DNA from: Meira nashicola
Lineage: Eukaryota > Basidiomycota > Exobasidiomycetes > Exobasidiales > Brachybasidiaceae
DNA: 64,000 nucleotides
Assembly: GCA_001600355.1 (NCBI GenBank)
Contig: BCJU01000003.1
Location: 934,519-998,518, forward strand
Direction: 5' to 3'
Positions within the stretch are counted from its first letter, which is position 1. The number at the start of each line of letters is the position of its first letter. The position numbers and the translations under genes were made by a program. The notes beneath the pieces were generated by a model. The model was not told the DNA's origin. It was given only the letters and a program-made list of their open reading frames with translations, and made no database searches. Shown here piece after piece: positions 30,890 to 41,532 of this stretch.

Positions 30890-33853
30890 ATGACAGTAAA
30901 ATCAACAACAGAACCATCATCAATAACGACAACAATGCACGCTCGTCAAGGCTCTTCACCTTTACCTAGAACTATGCATGCACCTTCATCTTCGTTACCG
31001 ACTGCCAGCACTTCAACAGCACAAACATCAATAGCACGATCATCTACGCCTGAACGAGGTCCATCTTCAGCACTTCCTCGTACCGAAAGTTCTAATTCAA
31101 GCATATCTACATCTTCTTCTTTTCAACATTGTTCCTTTTGTCTATCCGCCGAATTCGATATCGACAAGGGAAGCACTTTATCACATCAATACCCAGCACC
31201 CAGTGGTCATGATGAGCACATGTTAGCCGAACTTATGTTACCAGATGGTGTTCATGCTCGTTCAGAAGATTGGACTGTATTCTTTCTGCCTACTTACGAT
31301 ATTACTGGAACAAGTGTAGGAAAGACTCATGCAGTCAAAGGCAGTATATCCAGCAATGGAGGACAAAGTTTGAAATCGAATAAAGGTAAAGAGAGAGAGA
31401 ATCTTTACTACGTCTTGAATCTCGTACGAACGAAACATGACAATACGGTCAGACGTGGTGCTTTGGTCAAAGCCATCGCAATTGTTACCCGTCATCCTTT
31501 CATTCAAATTTTCAAACCTGCTCTCCTTTTGGCTCTGGATGAGTATTTCCGTCAACCAGGTGTAGAAGTGCTAGCTAGGCTGTTTGATGCGTTGAACTCT
31601 CTAAATTTGAGCAAGATGCCTTCTCTGACCTACAATGAGAAAAGGATCTTACGAGCCTCCGATAGACGTGACCTTTTTGAGGATCGTTTTGCGTCTTCTT
31701 CTCGCTCTGTTGCTAGTTTGAGGCCACTCGTTTCCACGCCAGGAAGGTCAGCAACACCATTGAACGCAATGCACAGTACTACGCAAGCAGACGAAAGCGA
31801 AAGAGGTAGAGCTGAATCATATGACACTGCCTCAGCAGCCCGCCTACGGTCCAGAAGCGACAGTAGCAGTTCAATGCATTCGAATGAAGATAGTTACGGC
31901 AAAAAGCATCAATCGCAATCCGGTATTCCTATTGAACGTCGTCCAACGAATCTCATCAATAGGCCATCACTTGCTTCTTTACGACTAGGCGGAAGCGGTA
32001 GTAATATCCTTCGACGAAAGCCATCGGCTGCAGCAGCATCGCAAGAAGCATTGCAACAAGCCCTGAGCACTTCTCGTTCTCCCAGTGCTTCAATAGGTCA
32101 AGATGGACACGCGGCTTTGGGCGTCAATACGATTAGTAAAGCACACATGTTGAGCAAAGTGAAAGATACGCATGTTTGGGAGACAAGTGTCGCTTACGGG
32201 AAGATACAAGAGCTACCGATCCGTGTGCCGACAGATGTCTTTGACGAGGAAGTTGGAGAGTATTCTTTAATTCATCTGATCAACACTTTTGGTTCCACTC
32301 ATCCCTCAGGACCGTTGCATGGACATCTGCATTCCAATGGTCATTCAACACATCCAATCATATTGCTGTTCAATGCGGTTGTGACAGGTAAGCGAGTCAT
32401 TTTTCTAGGACACAATTTACCTGCTAATCAAGTTGCAGGTCACGTTTTGTCTTTATGTGCTTTGGCAAGTGGTTGTGGAGCAGGTTGGCGAGGAATCGTT
32501 TCAAGATGCTTTCCTTATGCAAATTTGGGAATGATTGATGAATTGGAACAGGTGCCCGGTTACATTGCTGGAGTGACCAATCCTAGATTTGAAGAACTTC
32601 GAGCTTGGGATGTTTTATGCAATGTAGAGAATGGAAAGATTACCATTCACAAGAATATCGAACCTGCACCATCTATACGACCTACAGCTCAACCGTCCGA
32701 AACATTCACATCTACTAGCTTCAGCTCAGGTATAGGACCCGATGGAGAAATAAAGCTTACAAGGGCGCCTAGTGAACCTGAAATTTCATCAGGTGGTGGA
32801 AGCGGACAACACAACGAAAAGGCAAAGGGTGGTGGAAGAGAAAGGTCAGGAAGTGCGATGGCTTTCGAAGCACGTCAAGACGCACCAGATAATATTTTTA
32901 TGGATGAAATAGTACTTGCCATCTCTGCACGTTATGGAGAAAGATATGTGAGATCACGTTTTATCGAATTTGCAGCCAACTTTGTACGTTCTACAGCTCG
33001 GCACGAGGAGTATTACTATGGTTCGACCACTTTGGCGCCACCTTGTCAACCATTTCTAAATGGTCAATTGGGAAGTGGTGCTTTGTACGCCGATCGTGAG
33101 ACTGAATTGAAGGACATCCAGGTCAATGCAAGCCGAATAGATGGATGGAGAAATACAAATGCTTATGTTCAATTGTTGGCAGATGTGACAGCGCAAGGAA
33201 GTTTTGGCAGCTTGGTCACTTTTGATCTCGGTCATCAAATTGCCAGATTAAGAAGGGCAAAAAAGATGAACACGAGTGAATATGAGCTCGTATTCACTTC
33301 TCTTGCGCGCAATATTCGAACTCAAGATCAAATTATCGAGCTTCTTGCCGCTTTGCCTATTCATCATGGTGGTCTTTTTGCCATCAGTAATGGTCTCTTC
33401 CATCCTTCTCGACTCGTGCAAGCTTCTGCACATGAAATTTTATTAAGGATAGCTACCAATAATGTTGGACGAAAGATGATGCAAAGTCTCAATTTGTTCC
33501 ATCGATTAGCATTCGCACGCTTTCTCAGTGACAATCATGATGCAAGTGCTAATGGAACAACTTCTTATTTTAAGCCGACCAATTCTGCAGCTGAGAAAGG
33601 TGCATTCTTCGCAGGTGCAAGAGCTGGAACGCCAAGTTCATTCACCTTTGAGGGACAATCACCAATCTCTCAAAAAATACCCACTCCGAATAGTACGTTG
33701 CGATTCAATGGAAATTCGGTTCTCAATTCATCACACGGTAATGATGCTTATGGGGATGGTCAACATTCCACCGATACTCGAAGCAGGCATGCTCCTTCTT
33801 CCTCTCTTGGCATGCACAATGTATCACAAATTGATACCAACAGTAGCGATTGA
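30890..33853 (+). CDS. AFI1: Afi1/MesA-type polarity protein (DENN-like, SPA domain)
   Basis: A 987-residue intronless protein. After about 75 Ser/Thr-rich residues comes the Afi1 N-terminal block (AEFDIDKGSTLSHQYPAP, then MLAELMLPDGVHARSEDWTV). Next is a DENN-like region with NLYYVLNLVRTKHD, RRGALVKAIAIVTRHPFIQI and LLLALDEYF (to about 245). A disordered insertion spans about 250-420. The stabilisation-of-polarity-axis part follows (THVWETSVAYGKIQELPIRV at 426, PIILLFNAVVTGKRVIFLGHN, RGIVSRCFPYANLGMIDEL). Yeast Afi1 binds Arf3 at the cortex, and Aspergillus MesA stabilises hyphal polarity. A similar role here is inferred from homology. It is 158 bp tail-to-tail with the TTL gene. Confidence 0.85.
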   Translation: MTVKSTTEPSSITTTMHARQGSSPLPRTMHAPSSSLPTASTSTAQTSIARSSTPERGPSSALPRTESSNSSISTSSSFQHCSFCLSAEFDIDKGSTLSHQYPAPSGHDEHMLAELMLPDGVHARSEDWTVFFLPTYDITGTSVGKTHAVKGSISSNGGQSLKSNKGKERENLYYVLNLVRTKHDNTVRRGALVKAIAIVTRHPFIQIFKPALLLALDEYFRQPGVEVLARLFDALNSLNLSKMPSLTYNEKRILRASDRRDLFEDRFASSSRSVASLRPLVSTPGRSATPLNAMHSTTQADESERGRAESYDTASAARLRSRSDSSSSMHSNEDSYGKKHQSQSGIPIERRPTNLINRPSLASLRLGGSGSNILRRKPSAAAASQEALQQALSTSRSPSASIGQDGHAALGVNTISKAHMLSKVKDTHVWETSVAYGKIQELPIRVPTDVFDEEVGEYSLIHLINTFGSTHPSGPLHGHLHSNGHSTHPIILLFNAVVTGKRVIFLGHNLPANQVAGHVLSLCALASGCGAGWRGIVSRCFPYANLGMIDELEQVPGYIAGVTNPRFEELRAWDVLCNVENGKITIHKNIEPAPSIRPTAQPSETFTSTSFSSGIGPDGEIKLTRAPSEPEISSGGGSGQHNEKAKGGGRERSGSAMAFEARQDAPDNIFMDEIVLAISARYGERYVRSRFIEFAANFVRSTARHEEYYYGSTTLAPPCQPFLNGQLGSGALYADRETELKDIQVNASRIDGWRNTNAYVQLLADVTAQGSFGSLVTFDLGHQIARLRRAKKMNTSEYELVFTSLARNIRTQDQIIELLAALPIHHGGLFAISNGLFHPSRLVQASAHEILLRIATNNVGRKMMQSLNLFHRLAFARFLSDNHDASANGTTSYFKPTNSAAEKGAFFAGARAGTPSSFTFEGQSPISQKIPTPNSTLRFNGNSVLNSSHGNDAYGDGQHSTDTRSRHAPSSSLGMHNVSQIDTNSSD

Positions 33854-34011
33854 GCTCGAATTTTTATTTTGAGATGCTCGATTTACATAGCTCATCCTTC
33901 TCGATCTGGTATAATCTTGCCATGCACATCCATTGCTTGTACATTAGCAAAACAAAAGATATCATTATGATTTTGCAATCCAATCATTTAAATGCTATAA
34001 AAATACAAAAT

Positions 34012-35457
34012 TTACCATCCGCCAGAGCTCATTGGAATATCCAAACAGAGCGTCATGCTATTTCGTGAAGATCCTGCTTCCCACCTTTTGTCTGCACCAT
34101 CTTGACCCAGGACAGCAATTTCCAAAGCCCTCTCAAACAATCTATCAATCTTTTCCTGTAATCTTGGTCCGCTTTTTGCAAAGTCAGGTTGAGCATTGAT
34201 TTCCAAAAGCCAAACACGAAGATCATCAGAAGAAATTGATTGTGTATGAGAAGCATTTGGAACGGTAACCATTAGATCAACACCGAAAATTTCCCATGCA
34301 TTTGGCCAAGGTTGAAAATGAATTCTTCCTGCTTTTGTACATGCTTCGAATGCTTCTGCAATCGTTGCTGCGGATCCTAAGCGAATTGCATTTAAATGAT
34401 CAGCTGTCAAAATGGTTGAAGATGTTCCCGGACCAATCTTTGATCCTTCTAAATCGGATAATAGATGAACAGTTCTTTGACTTTGTTCATCATCTTGTCT
34501 GCTTGTGTTTGTCAAATGAGCTGAGAGATCAATCTCATCATCGTCATTTTGTTCAGGATCCGAGTATGCTTTCGGAGCAAAGAGAGCCAACATTTCGTCA
34601 TAGAGGAACACCCTTAGACTACCTTGAGCCAATACGTAAGCTCGAATGTGGAATTTATGAAAATTTTCTAATGTCGGTGCTTGAATTACGAATGGGTTCT
34701 CTAGATATTCTTGAATGACAAATTGACGTACTTGACTGATGACCACTGCTGTCGAAGAGGAATTTTGCGCGACGGTAGCTCCTTCCTCTTCATCTTCCTC
34801 TTCATCGCTTTCCTCTTCAAATTCTTCAAAGATTGCCTCTAAAGATTCAACTGAGTTAAACAGCCGTATCCCCATACCTTGATCGGCCATTGCGGGTTTC
34901 AAAATGAACCATTTATTTTGATCGCTCTCCAAGATTTCCTTTACATCGTATAGATCATCTGTCAATAATTCATCCAAATCATCTGCGCACGTTGCTTCAA
35001 AGATCCAAGTAGCTGGCGCAATTTCACCGTTCTGGCCTGAAGACGAATCACCCTTTGGTATTCTTTCTACTTTACGGGTACTCGATTGAGCATCTCCCAG
35101 GTTGCTACTGGTAGACTTTTTCACTTTTGCCAAATGAAGGCTATGGGCGAGATAATTCTTTCTGATGAGTGATTTACGAATGACGTAGCTACTCAATTGT
35201 GGATAGGAAACAGCCTCTGCTCCAGCAGAATTAGATTGCTTTCCACTTACTGGATGAACATCTTCAAAAGGTAGCAAATCATAATCACCAAAGTATACAT
35301 CAGCCTTTGGCAATTTCACCTCTTCATTACTCGAGCCCTGATTAGGATCGGTCCTGTGAATCGTCCATCCTAATGGCTCTAAAATCTTCTCTGCAGCATG
35401 TACAGCAGATTGGTGGGTATATGGAGCAGTGGGAAATCCCACCCAAACCGAACGCAT
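34012..35457 (-). CDS. Tubulin-tyrosine-ligase-domain protein
   Basis: A 481-residue ATP-grasp protein of the TTL family. The ATP-binding stretch KWFILKPAMADQGMGIRLF lies near 180. The pairing QFVIQEYLENPF and KFHIRAYVLA follows, with the late catalytic segment EIFGVDLMVTV and LLEINAQPDF near 415. The N-terminus (VWVGFPTAPYTHQSAVHAAE) matches the TTL part of yeast Pby1, but there is no SurE phosphatase half as in Pby1. A strongly acidic Glu/Asp stretch sits at about 205-225. Substrate is unknown; tubulin modification is not established for most fungal members. It is divergent from the RBR ligase. Confidence 0.8.
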   Translation of the reverse strand: MRSVWVGFPTAPYTHQSAVHAAEKILEPLGWTIHRTDPNQGSSNEEVKLPKADVYFGDYDLLPFEDVHPVSGKQSNSAGAEAVSYPQLSSYVIRKSLIRKNYLAHSLHLAKVKKSTSSNLGDAQSSTRKVERIPKGDSSSGQNGEIAPATWIFEATCADDLDELLTDDLYDVKEILESDQNKWFILKPAMADQGMGIRLFNSVESLEAIFEEFEEESDEEEDEEEGATVAQNSSSTAVVISQVRQFVIQEYLENPFVIQAPTLENFHKFHIRAYVLAQGSLRVFLYDEMLALFAPKAYSDPEQNDDDEIDLSAHLTNTSRQDDEQSQRTVHLLSDLEGSKIGPGTSSTILTADHLNAIRLGSAATIAEAFEACTKAGRIHFQPWPNAWEIFGVDLMVTVPNASHTQSISSDDLRVWLLEINAQPDFAKSGPRLQEKIDRLFERALEIAVLGQDGADKRWEAGSSRNSMTLCLDIPMSSGGW

Positions 35458-36241
35458 TCGGACAAGAGGAAATGATGATGGCTTGCATTTATTCTAGAAT
35501 TTCTTTCGGTGCTGGATCAAGTTCTTCCTAAATTTTTTAACTGGCTTCCAAGACAGACGCTTAAATCCGATTAAAAAAATCACCGAGCTAAATTCAGAGC
35601 ACAGTACGCGTGCCTGAAGCAAGCAACGAAGAGATCCAAGCCTGCATAATCGCGTCTTGTGCTTTTAATTACCGCGAAAAAGGTTCTCTAGTCATAAGGC
35701 ATTGGTATGCGTCATTTGAGGGGGGCTGCACTGCATCAGTGGAGCACGGAATTAGGAAATGTAGTGATTTGAGGTATGATTTGATTGATTGTTTGTTCTC
35801 ACCTATTGATCGATTAGATTTCTGACACTTTTTGAAAACGACCACCATCAGTATACCTCAAGATATCATCATCTCTCCCTGACCTCTGAATACAAACAAG
35901 AGGCTGAACGGGGGCGATTTCGCCACACAAGCTTTGGAGGTTATTAGTTTTTGCATGCAAGGAATACCTCATAGATTCAAGACAATAACACGCCTCATTC
36001 CCATCGCATTCATTGGCGTGTCAACGCCATCATTTGTTTATTTCAGGACATCGTCATATACCCGCATTTGTCTCACAAACATTAGTGCCTGACAAATCAT
36101 ACACTGATTCAATTTACGCCTTCGGACTTCAACAGCTTTGTCTCCTGCGCCACTCCACCTTGCATATCACTTTAGGGGAGTTTACTTCTGATCGACAAAT
36201 CAATCGTCGCATACAAGAATTTCTTCAATACTGCTTCCACC
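35458..36241. promoter_or_regulatory. Bidirectional promoter TTL/Ariadne
   Basis: A 784 bp gap with GCATGC at 35953-35958. No gene is supported; a 71-codon ORF at 35610-35825 has no recognisable content. Confidence 0.3.
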
Positions 36242-37939
36242 ATGTCTTCCATTATGGACGAAGATGATATCGGTTTGTCCGATTTCGAAGACTATGCTTC
36301 TGATGATGATCTAGATATGCAAGCATCTCTATCGTCTGATCACGACTCCGATAACGAAATCGCGCTCGAAGACAACGTCGACGAGGATGAATTCAACGAT
36401 GAAGACCTTGCCTTTAGCCAAGAATTGGGGAAAAGAACTCGTAAACCTTGGGAGGTAGAATATCGTCCGATGAAAGTGGAAGATATCGAGAAAGTACAAG
36501 AGAAAGAGGTGGAACAGATTGCAGAAATGCTTGAGACGAAGAAAACTGATGCGGCAATCTTGTTGCGGCATTTTGGATGGAACAAAGAGAGATTGATTGA
36601 ACGATATATGGACGCACCTGAGAAGGTCAATTTGGAAGCGGGTGTACGACAAGATTCATCCAAAACTCGATTGCAAGCATTGACAGATTTCACTTGCGAG
36701 ATTTGTTTCCGCTCAGCAGAAGATAATGCTCCTGTAGTAAAGCCTAGCCGATCAAAAAAAGCTGCAGCTCCTCCACCACCTCCTACTATCGAAACACTAG
36801 CACTAGCATGTGGACATCGTTTCTGTACAAGTTGTTATCGTACCTATCTAGAGCAAAAAGTGATGACCGAAGGAGAATCAAGACGAATTCAATGCATGGA
36901 AGAGAAGTGCAATCTGGTCGTTGATGAAGTGACTGTTGGTTTGGTTGTTAGTCCAGTGATTGCAGAGCGATACAAGACCTTGCTCAATCGTGCATTCGTG
37001 GATGATTCGCAAAATTTGCGTTGGTGTCCGGCACCAAATTGCGAATTCGCGGTTGAATGTAACACTAGTGGAGCTGCTACTGGCGGAGCAAGATCTAATG
37101 CCAAGAGAAGAAAGAAGGATGGTCCCAGAAGTGACATTGTACCAACAGTCAAATGTTCGTGTGGACATTCTTTCTGCTTTGCATGCAATAGTGAAGGTCA
37201 TGCGCCTGCTGTATGCGAAGTAGTACGGATGTGGGTTCGAAAATGTGAAGATGATAGTGAGACTGCAAATTGGATCTCTGCTAATACGAAAGAGTGCCCT
37301 AAATGCGACTCGTCTATTGAGAAAAACGGAGGGTGTAATCACATGACATGCAGGAAGTGTCGGCATGAATGGTGTTGGATTTGCATGGGTCCTTGGTCAG
37401 AACATGGTAATAGTTGGTACAATTGTAACAGATTCGACGAGAAAGCAGGTGCCAACGCCCGTGATCAACAAGCAAAATCTCGCGCTTCTCTCGATCGTTA
37501 CTTGCATTACTTCAATCGATTTGCCAATCACGATCAATCGGCACGTTTGGACAGAGATTTGTACAAGCGAACGGAGAAAAAGATGGAGGAAATGCAAGTT
37601 TCTTCAGAGCTCACATGGATCGAAGTACAATTCTTGAAGAAAGCGGTTGATATTGTTACAGAATGTCGTATGACTTTGAAATGGACCTATGCGATGGCTT
37701 ATTATCTAACAAGAAATAATATGACCGAATTGTTTGAAGACAATCAACGTGATTTGGAAAGGGCAGTAGAAGATCTTTCAGAGCAATTGGAAAAGCCAAT
37801 TGAGAAATCTCTCATTCCTACATTGCGTCAAAGGGTAACTGATTTAACCAATTACGTTCAACGTCGCAGAGAGATCGTTTTAAGTGACACTGCACAGGGT
37901 TTCGCAGAGGGACGTTGGAGCTGGAACGTAGAGTTCTAA
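36242..37939 (+). CDS. Ariadne-type RBR E3 ubiquitin ligase
   Basis: A 565-residue RING-between-RING ligase. Its order is an acidic N-terminus (1-60), a UBA-like segment (about 95-125) and RING1 starting at CEICF (C152) with ACGHRFCTSCY. RING1 has a Pro-rich insertion (PPPPPT) not usual in the family. IBR follows (LRWCPAPNCEF...CSCGHSFCFAC), then RING2 with TKECPKCDSSIEKNGGCNHM. By comparison with human HHARI the catalytic cysteine is C365 of GGCNHMTC. The C-terminal Ariadne domain (about 410-565) ends in RWSWNVEF, matching HHARI-like proteins. Such ligases act with neddylated cullins. The gene is intronless and ends 205 bp from the convergent GNAT gene. Confidence 0.93.
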   Translation: MSSIMDEDDIGLSDFEDYASDDDLDMQASLSSDHDSDNEIALEDNVDEDEFNDEDLAFSQELGKRTRKPWEVEYRPMKVEDIEKVQEKEVEQIAEMLETKKTDAAILLRHFGWNKERLIERYMDAPEKVNLEAGVRQDSSKTRLQALTDFTCEICFRSAEDNAPVVKPSRSKKAAAPPPPPTIETLALACGHRFCTSCYRTYLEQKVMTEGESRRIQCMEEKCNLVVDEVTVGLVVSPVIAERYKTLLNRAFVDDSQNLRWCPAPNCEFAVECNTSGAATGGARSNAKRRKKDGPRSDIVPTVKCSCGHSFCFACNSEGHAPAVCEVVRMWVRKCEDDSETANWISANTKECPKCDSSIEKNGGCNHMTCRKCRHEWCWICMGPWSEHGNSWYNCNRFDEKAGANARDQQAKSRASLDRYLHYFNRFANHDQSARLDRDLYKRTEKKMEEMQVSSELTWIEVQFLKKAVDIVTECRMTLKWTYAMAYYLTRNNMTELFEDNQRDLERAVEDLSEQLEKPIEKSLIPTLRQRVTDLTNYVQRRREIVLSDTAQGFAEGRWSWNVEF

Positions 37940-38144
37940 GAACTTCATAGCGTACTTACCTCTATTCTCTCATTTTACATCTACATATCCAAGCATAGTA
38001 AACCTTACATATCTGTTCCGTCTAATCAGCATGTACATTTGGCAATCTTACCACAACAATGTTCCAACCAGCACTAAATCATCCTCATACTTTTATCATG
38101 TTTCAATAGCAAATGGTTCCTGAAATTCAATATATTTACAACGA

Positions 38145-38768
38145 TTATAAACGCTTTATGAAGAAGATAGCCTTATTTGCGTAAGGATTATGATAGTATG
38201 GTATAGTTTGCTCAAATCCGAAACGTTTGTATAGTGTACAAGCACCTTGCATGCGATCAGGAAGTGTGTCCAAGAATGCATATTCATATCCTTGCTTTTT
38301 TGCTTCTTCCAGGGTGGCCATAATTAATGAATTTCCAGCTTTCATTCCTCGAGCTGAAGGTTTAACAAATAATCTTTTTAATTCACAACACTTTGTGTTT
38401 TCATTAAAAGTTGATGATTTTTTTCCTTCAAGGCTTTCGAGGTGATATCGTATAGAAGATTGAACATCATTTGTGATGTTCAATGTACGCATTGCTATGC
38501 ATCCTATTGGTTCAAAAATTTGTTCTTGTGATGAAGTAGAAATGTGTTTATGTGAAAGAGCAAGAAATAAAGAACCTCCTTGATCGCCAGAATATTTTCC
38601 TGGTAAATTTGCAAATTCAGTATCGTAATCTTGAAATTTTAAGTCCAAATTTAACCATTCATAATAAGAAGTGAATAAATCTTTGATCGTTTCAAGATCA
38701 TCCTGTACGAATGGTCTGATGATCACGCTGGATTCCGGCATGTTAGATTGATTAGCAGCTCCATTCAT
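38145..38768 (-). CDS. GNAT-family N-acetyltransferase
   Basis: A 207-residue GCN5-related acetyltransferase. Strand-helix start is VIIRPFVQDDLETIKDLFTS (about 15-34). The acetyl-CoA motif reads ELKRLFVKPSARGMKAGNSL, fitting the R/Q-x-x-G-x-A pyrophosphate loop. The C-terminal DTLPDRMQGACTLYKRFGFE is typical of small-molecule GNATs. The substrate cannot be assigned. It is divergent from the hexokinase gene. Confidence 0.88.
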   Translation of the reverse strand: MNGAANQSNMPESSVIIRPFVQDDLETIKDLFTSYYEWLNLDLKFQDYDTEFANLPGKYSGDQGGSLFLALSHKHISTSSQEQIFEPIGCIAMRTLNITNDVQSSIRYHLESLEGKKSSTFNENTKCCELKRLFVKPSARGMKAGNSLIMATLEEAKKQGYEYAFLDTLPDRMQGACTLYKRFGFEQTIPYYHNPYANKAIFFIKRL

Positions 38769-39579
38769 ATTGTCTCACCGTCATCAGACCGGTCAAAAGA
38801 TTTATTGATGTCATTCAGAATAAATGCTCTTTTTCACCACATGTTCCTGATCAAAGGTCCCCTTATCCGGGCCAAACTTGATGGATTTTAGGCAATTTTT
38901 TTATTTTCCCCGAGTGGCACGGCTTATTATCTTCTCTAGGCGTCAAGGATAGAAAGAGCCGATTGCATTGAAAGAGATAATAAGACTGATTTAATGCCTT
39001 ATTTTTCATTCAACCCTATGCACGCTGATCAATGCGTCGTCGCAGTAAAAAGGTGAAAGAAAAAGTCGCTTGCTTCGCGCCGGCGCCCTATGTTGGGCGG
39101 AAAGGTTGATGCAGGAAAGGAGACGATTCGGTGGATATTTCCCTTGCTTTTTATGGGGTGGCAGAAGCCAAGTGCATACGTTCTTCTCACCTTAAATTTT
39201 CTTTTTCTCTCTCTCGGGTAGACCTAAGTAAGAGCATATTTCATACATAGACTAGCTTCTTTGCCATCATCTTCATATCCTTCGCTCATTCAGACGACTA
39301 TTAATACTTTGCTACGGAGCCGCAAGCAATAATCGGACTTTATTTGCATTTTCTTACGTGACTGATTTGCGTCATCGAGGCAGTGTATCTAAAAGTATTT
39401 TGTTGATCGAGAAGAAAGTGAGTGTGCGCTACCGTCGTTTACGAGGAATCATTTTGTGGGCTTTCCATTTACTCAATTCTGTCATTCCGTTTGTCGGTTT
39501 TGTTACGGCTCCTTTTGTCCTCCCTACAGCTTTCAAATTAAGGCGCAATCTCCTATCACACAAAAAAATACATACAACA
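38769..39579. promoter_or_regulatory. Bidirectional promoter GNAT/hexokinase
   Basis: An 811 bp gap with TAGACTA at 39248-39254 and TC-rich stretches around 39200. A 135-codon frame from 39358 starts with GTG, so only its 3' part, from ATG 39580, is taken seriously (see hexokinase exon A). Confidence 0.35.
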
Positions 39580-39705
39580 ATGAGTGCTGCAGCTCAAAGA
39601 GCACCAAAAGCTGATGCTAATTTGGCAGGTTCAGGTGTAGGAAGAAGGGGCAGTCAAACACTCAAAGGTCGTCGTGGATCGGGTGTTGAGAAATTGGAAT
39701 CGCAT
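39580..39705 (+). CDS. Candidate alternative first exon of hexokinase (exon A)
   Basis: An ATG-started 42-codon stretch (MSAAAQRAPKADANLA...) ending at a GTGAGT donor in phase 0. It would join the common acceptor at 40065/40066 in phase, skipping exon B (39910-39996), through a 360 nt intron. It contains two R-R-G-S motifs (GRRGSQ and GRRGSG). These fit the PKA consensus and sit where yeast Hxk2 has its regulated KGS serine. No acceptor I tested joins this exon in frame to exon B. Left unspliced it reads on to TAG at 39765 and would then be a 61-codon upstream ORF. Confidence 0.45.
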
Positions 39706-39909
39706 GTGAGTATTATTAAAAATAAAATGAGTAAAAGTACGGAACCGGTTTGTTCTCAAAGGTAGATGAGTGATAGAGATAAGGGTGAGAGGAGACCGCA
39801 TATATAGGACAAATGATACTCACAAATCATTGGAGCAAGAAGAATCAGTGAAGTTCAACCACCATATTGCGCTGATTGTCATTAACAAGAAGTATACATA
39901 CCTTCAAAA

Positions 39910-41532
39910 ATGGCTCCACCAGTATCTTTGACTCCACCGACTCTGCCACCTTTACCGCCAATCTCTGACCATCACCATTTCGCAAACGCACATGACGTGA
40001 GCAAGGACGATTTTAGTGGATGACTCAGTACTGACTTAGAGCTGCTGCTCTCCTCTTCTTCACAGACACATTACTGGCACACTTCCACACACAAACATGA
40101 GGAAAATCCAGGAGCATCAGACAAGGTGTTGAATGAACATTTAGAAAAGTACAAGAAAATGTTTGAATTAACTCCTGAAAGACTCAAGGAAATCACCAAG
40201 CGTTTCGTTGGAGTTCTGGAAACCGGTCTAAAGAAAGAAGGACAAACGGTTCCTATGCTTCCCGCATACGTTTTCGGATGGCCAACTGGAGATGAAACTG
40301 GTTCATATTTGGCATTGGATTTGGGTGGTACAAATTTGCGTGTTTGCCATGTTGTGTTGCAAGGAAAAGGTAAATTCGAAATTACACAAACTAAGTTCCG
40401 CTTGACTGACGAACAAAAGCAGTGTGAAGGACAAGAATTGTTTGATTTCTGTGTCGAATGCTTAGACACATTTATTAAAGATCACTTTGGTAACGGAAAA
40501 GATGATGAGGTTATTTTTGAAGAAGAAATCGCACTCGGTTTCACTTTCAGTTACCCAATGGAACAGAATGCTATCGATCACGGTAAACTTGTCCGATGGA
40601 CAAAGGGATTCGGTAACCCAAATACTGAAGGCAAAGATTGTGCACAAATGTTCCGCGATAGTTTGGAAAAGTACAACGTACCAATTAAGATGACTTCAAT
40701 CATCAATGATACAACTGGTACATTAATCGCTTCTAACTACGTCAAACAGGACACAAAAATTGCCTGCATCTTTGGAACAGGTTGTAATGCAGCTTACATG
40801 GAACACATCAAAGATATTCCAAAGATTGCTGATTTGAACTTGCCTGGAGATGAAGACATGGCTGTCAATTGTGAATATGGAGCGTTTGACTCATTCAAGC
40901 ATGAGCATATGAAGGAAATTCGAACAAAATACGATGAGCACATTGACTTATCTTCCAACAAGCCACACGAACAAGCATACGAAAAGATGATTGCTGGATT
41001 GTATCTTGGTGAAATTTTCCGTTTGATCTTGTGTGAGATGGCAGATGATGGTATCTTATTCTTGGGTCAAAATACATACAAGATCGAAACGCCTCAAGTG
41101 TTTGACACTGCTTTCTTATCTTTGATCGAAGCTGATCCAACAGATGAACTTTTAACAGTTACAGGATTATTTACTCACTTTTTCAAATTGGACACGACTC
41201 CACAAGAACGTAAATTTTTCAAAAAGTTGGCTGAATTGATCGGTACACGTGCTGCACGGTTATCAAGTTGTGGTATTTGTGCATTAGTAACAAAGATGGG
41301 TTATTTGGAAGGTGAAAATCCAGAAGGTTGTGGTGTTGGATGTGATGGAAGTTTGTTTAGCAAATATCCACATTTCTCTGATCGACTCCATAAAGCAATC
41401 GAAGATCAATTTGGCGAAAAAGGTAAAAAAGTTAAATGCTATCAAGCTGAAGATGGAAGTGGAGTTGGAAGTGCAATTATTGCTGCAATGACACGTAAGA
41501 GAAAAGAAGAAGGCAAACATGCACATGTGTAA
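39910..41532 (+). CDS. Hexokinase
   Basis: Phosphorylates glucose and other hexoses at C6 with ATP, the first step of glycolysis. Exons are 39910-39996 (29 codons, MAPPVSLTPP..., Pro/His-rich) and 40066-41532. The intron is 69 nt (GTGAGC donor, CTGAC branch, CAG acceptor), giving 517 residues. Family marks are YLALDLGGTNLRVCHV (phosphate 1), LGFTFSYPMEQNAIDHGKLV with the sugar-binding region, SIINDTTGTLIASNY (catalytic Asp), GTGCNAAYMEH and DGSGVGSAIIAAM at the end. A second possible first exon lies at 39580-39705. Which first exon is used cannot be told without transcripts, but the catalytic part is unambiguous. Regulatory nuclear roles like those of Hxk2 are not implied. Confidence 0.92.

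Noticed and set aside
39358..39579. Upstream extension of the hexokinase exon A frame
   Set aside because: The frame begins with GTG and has no ATG before 39580.
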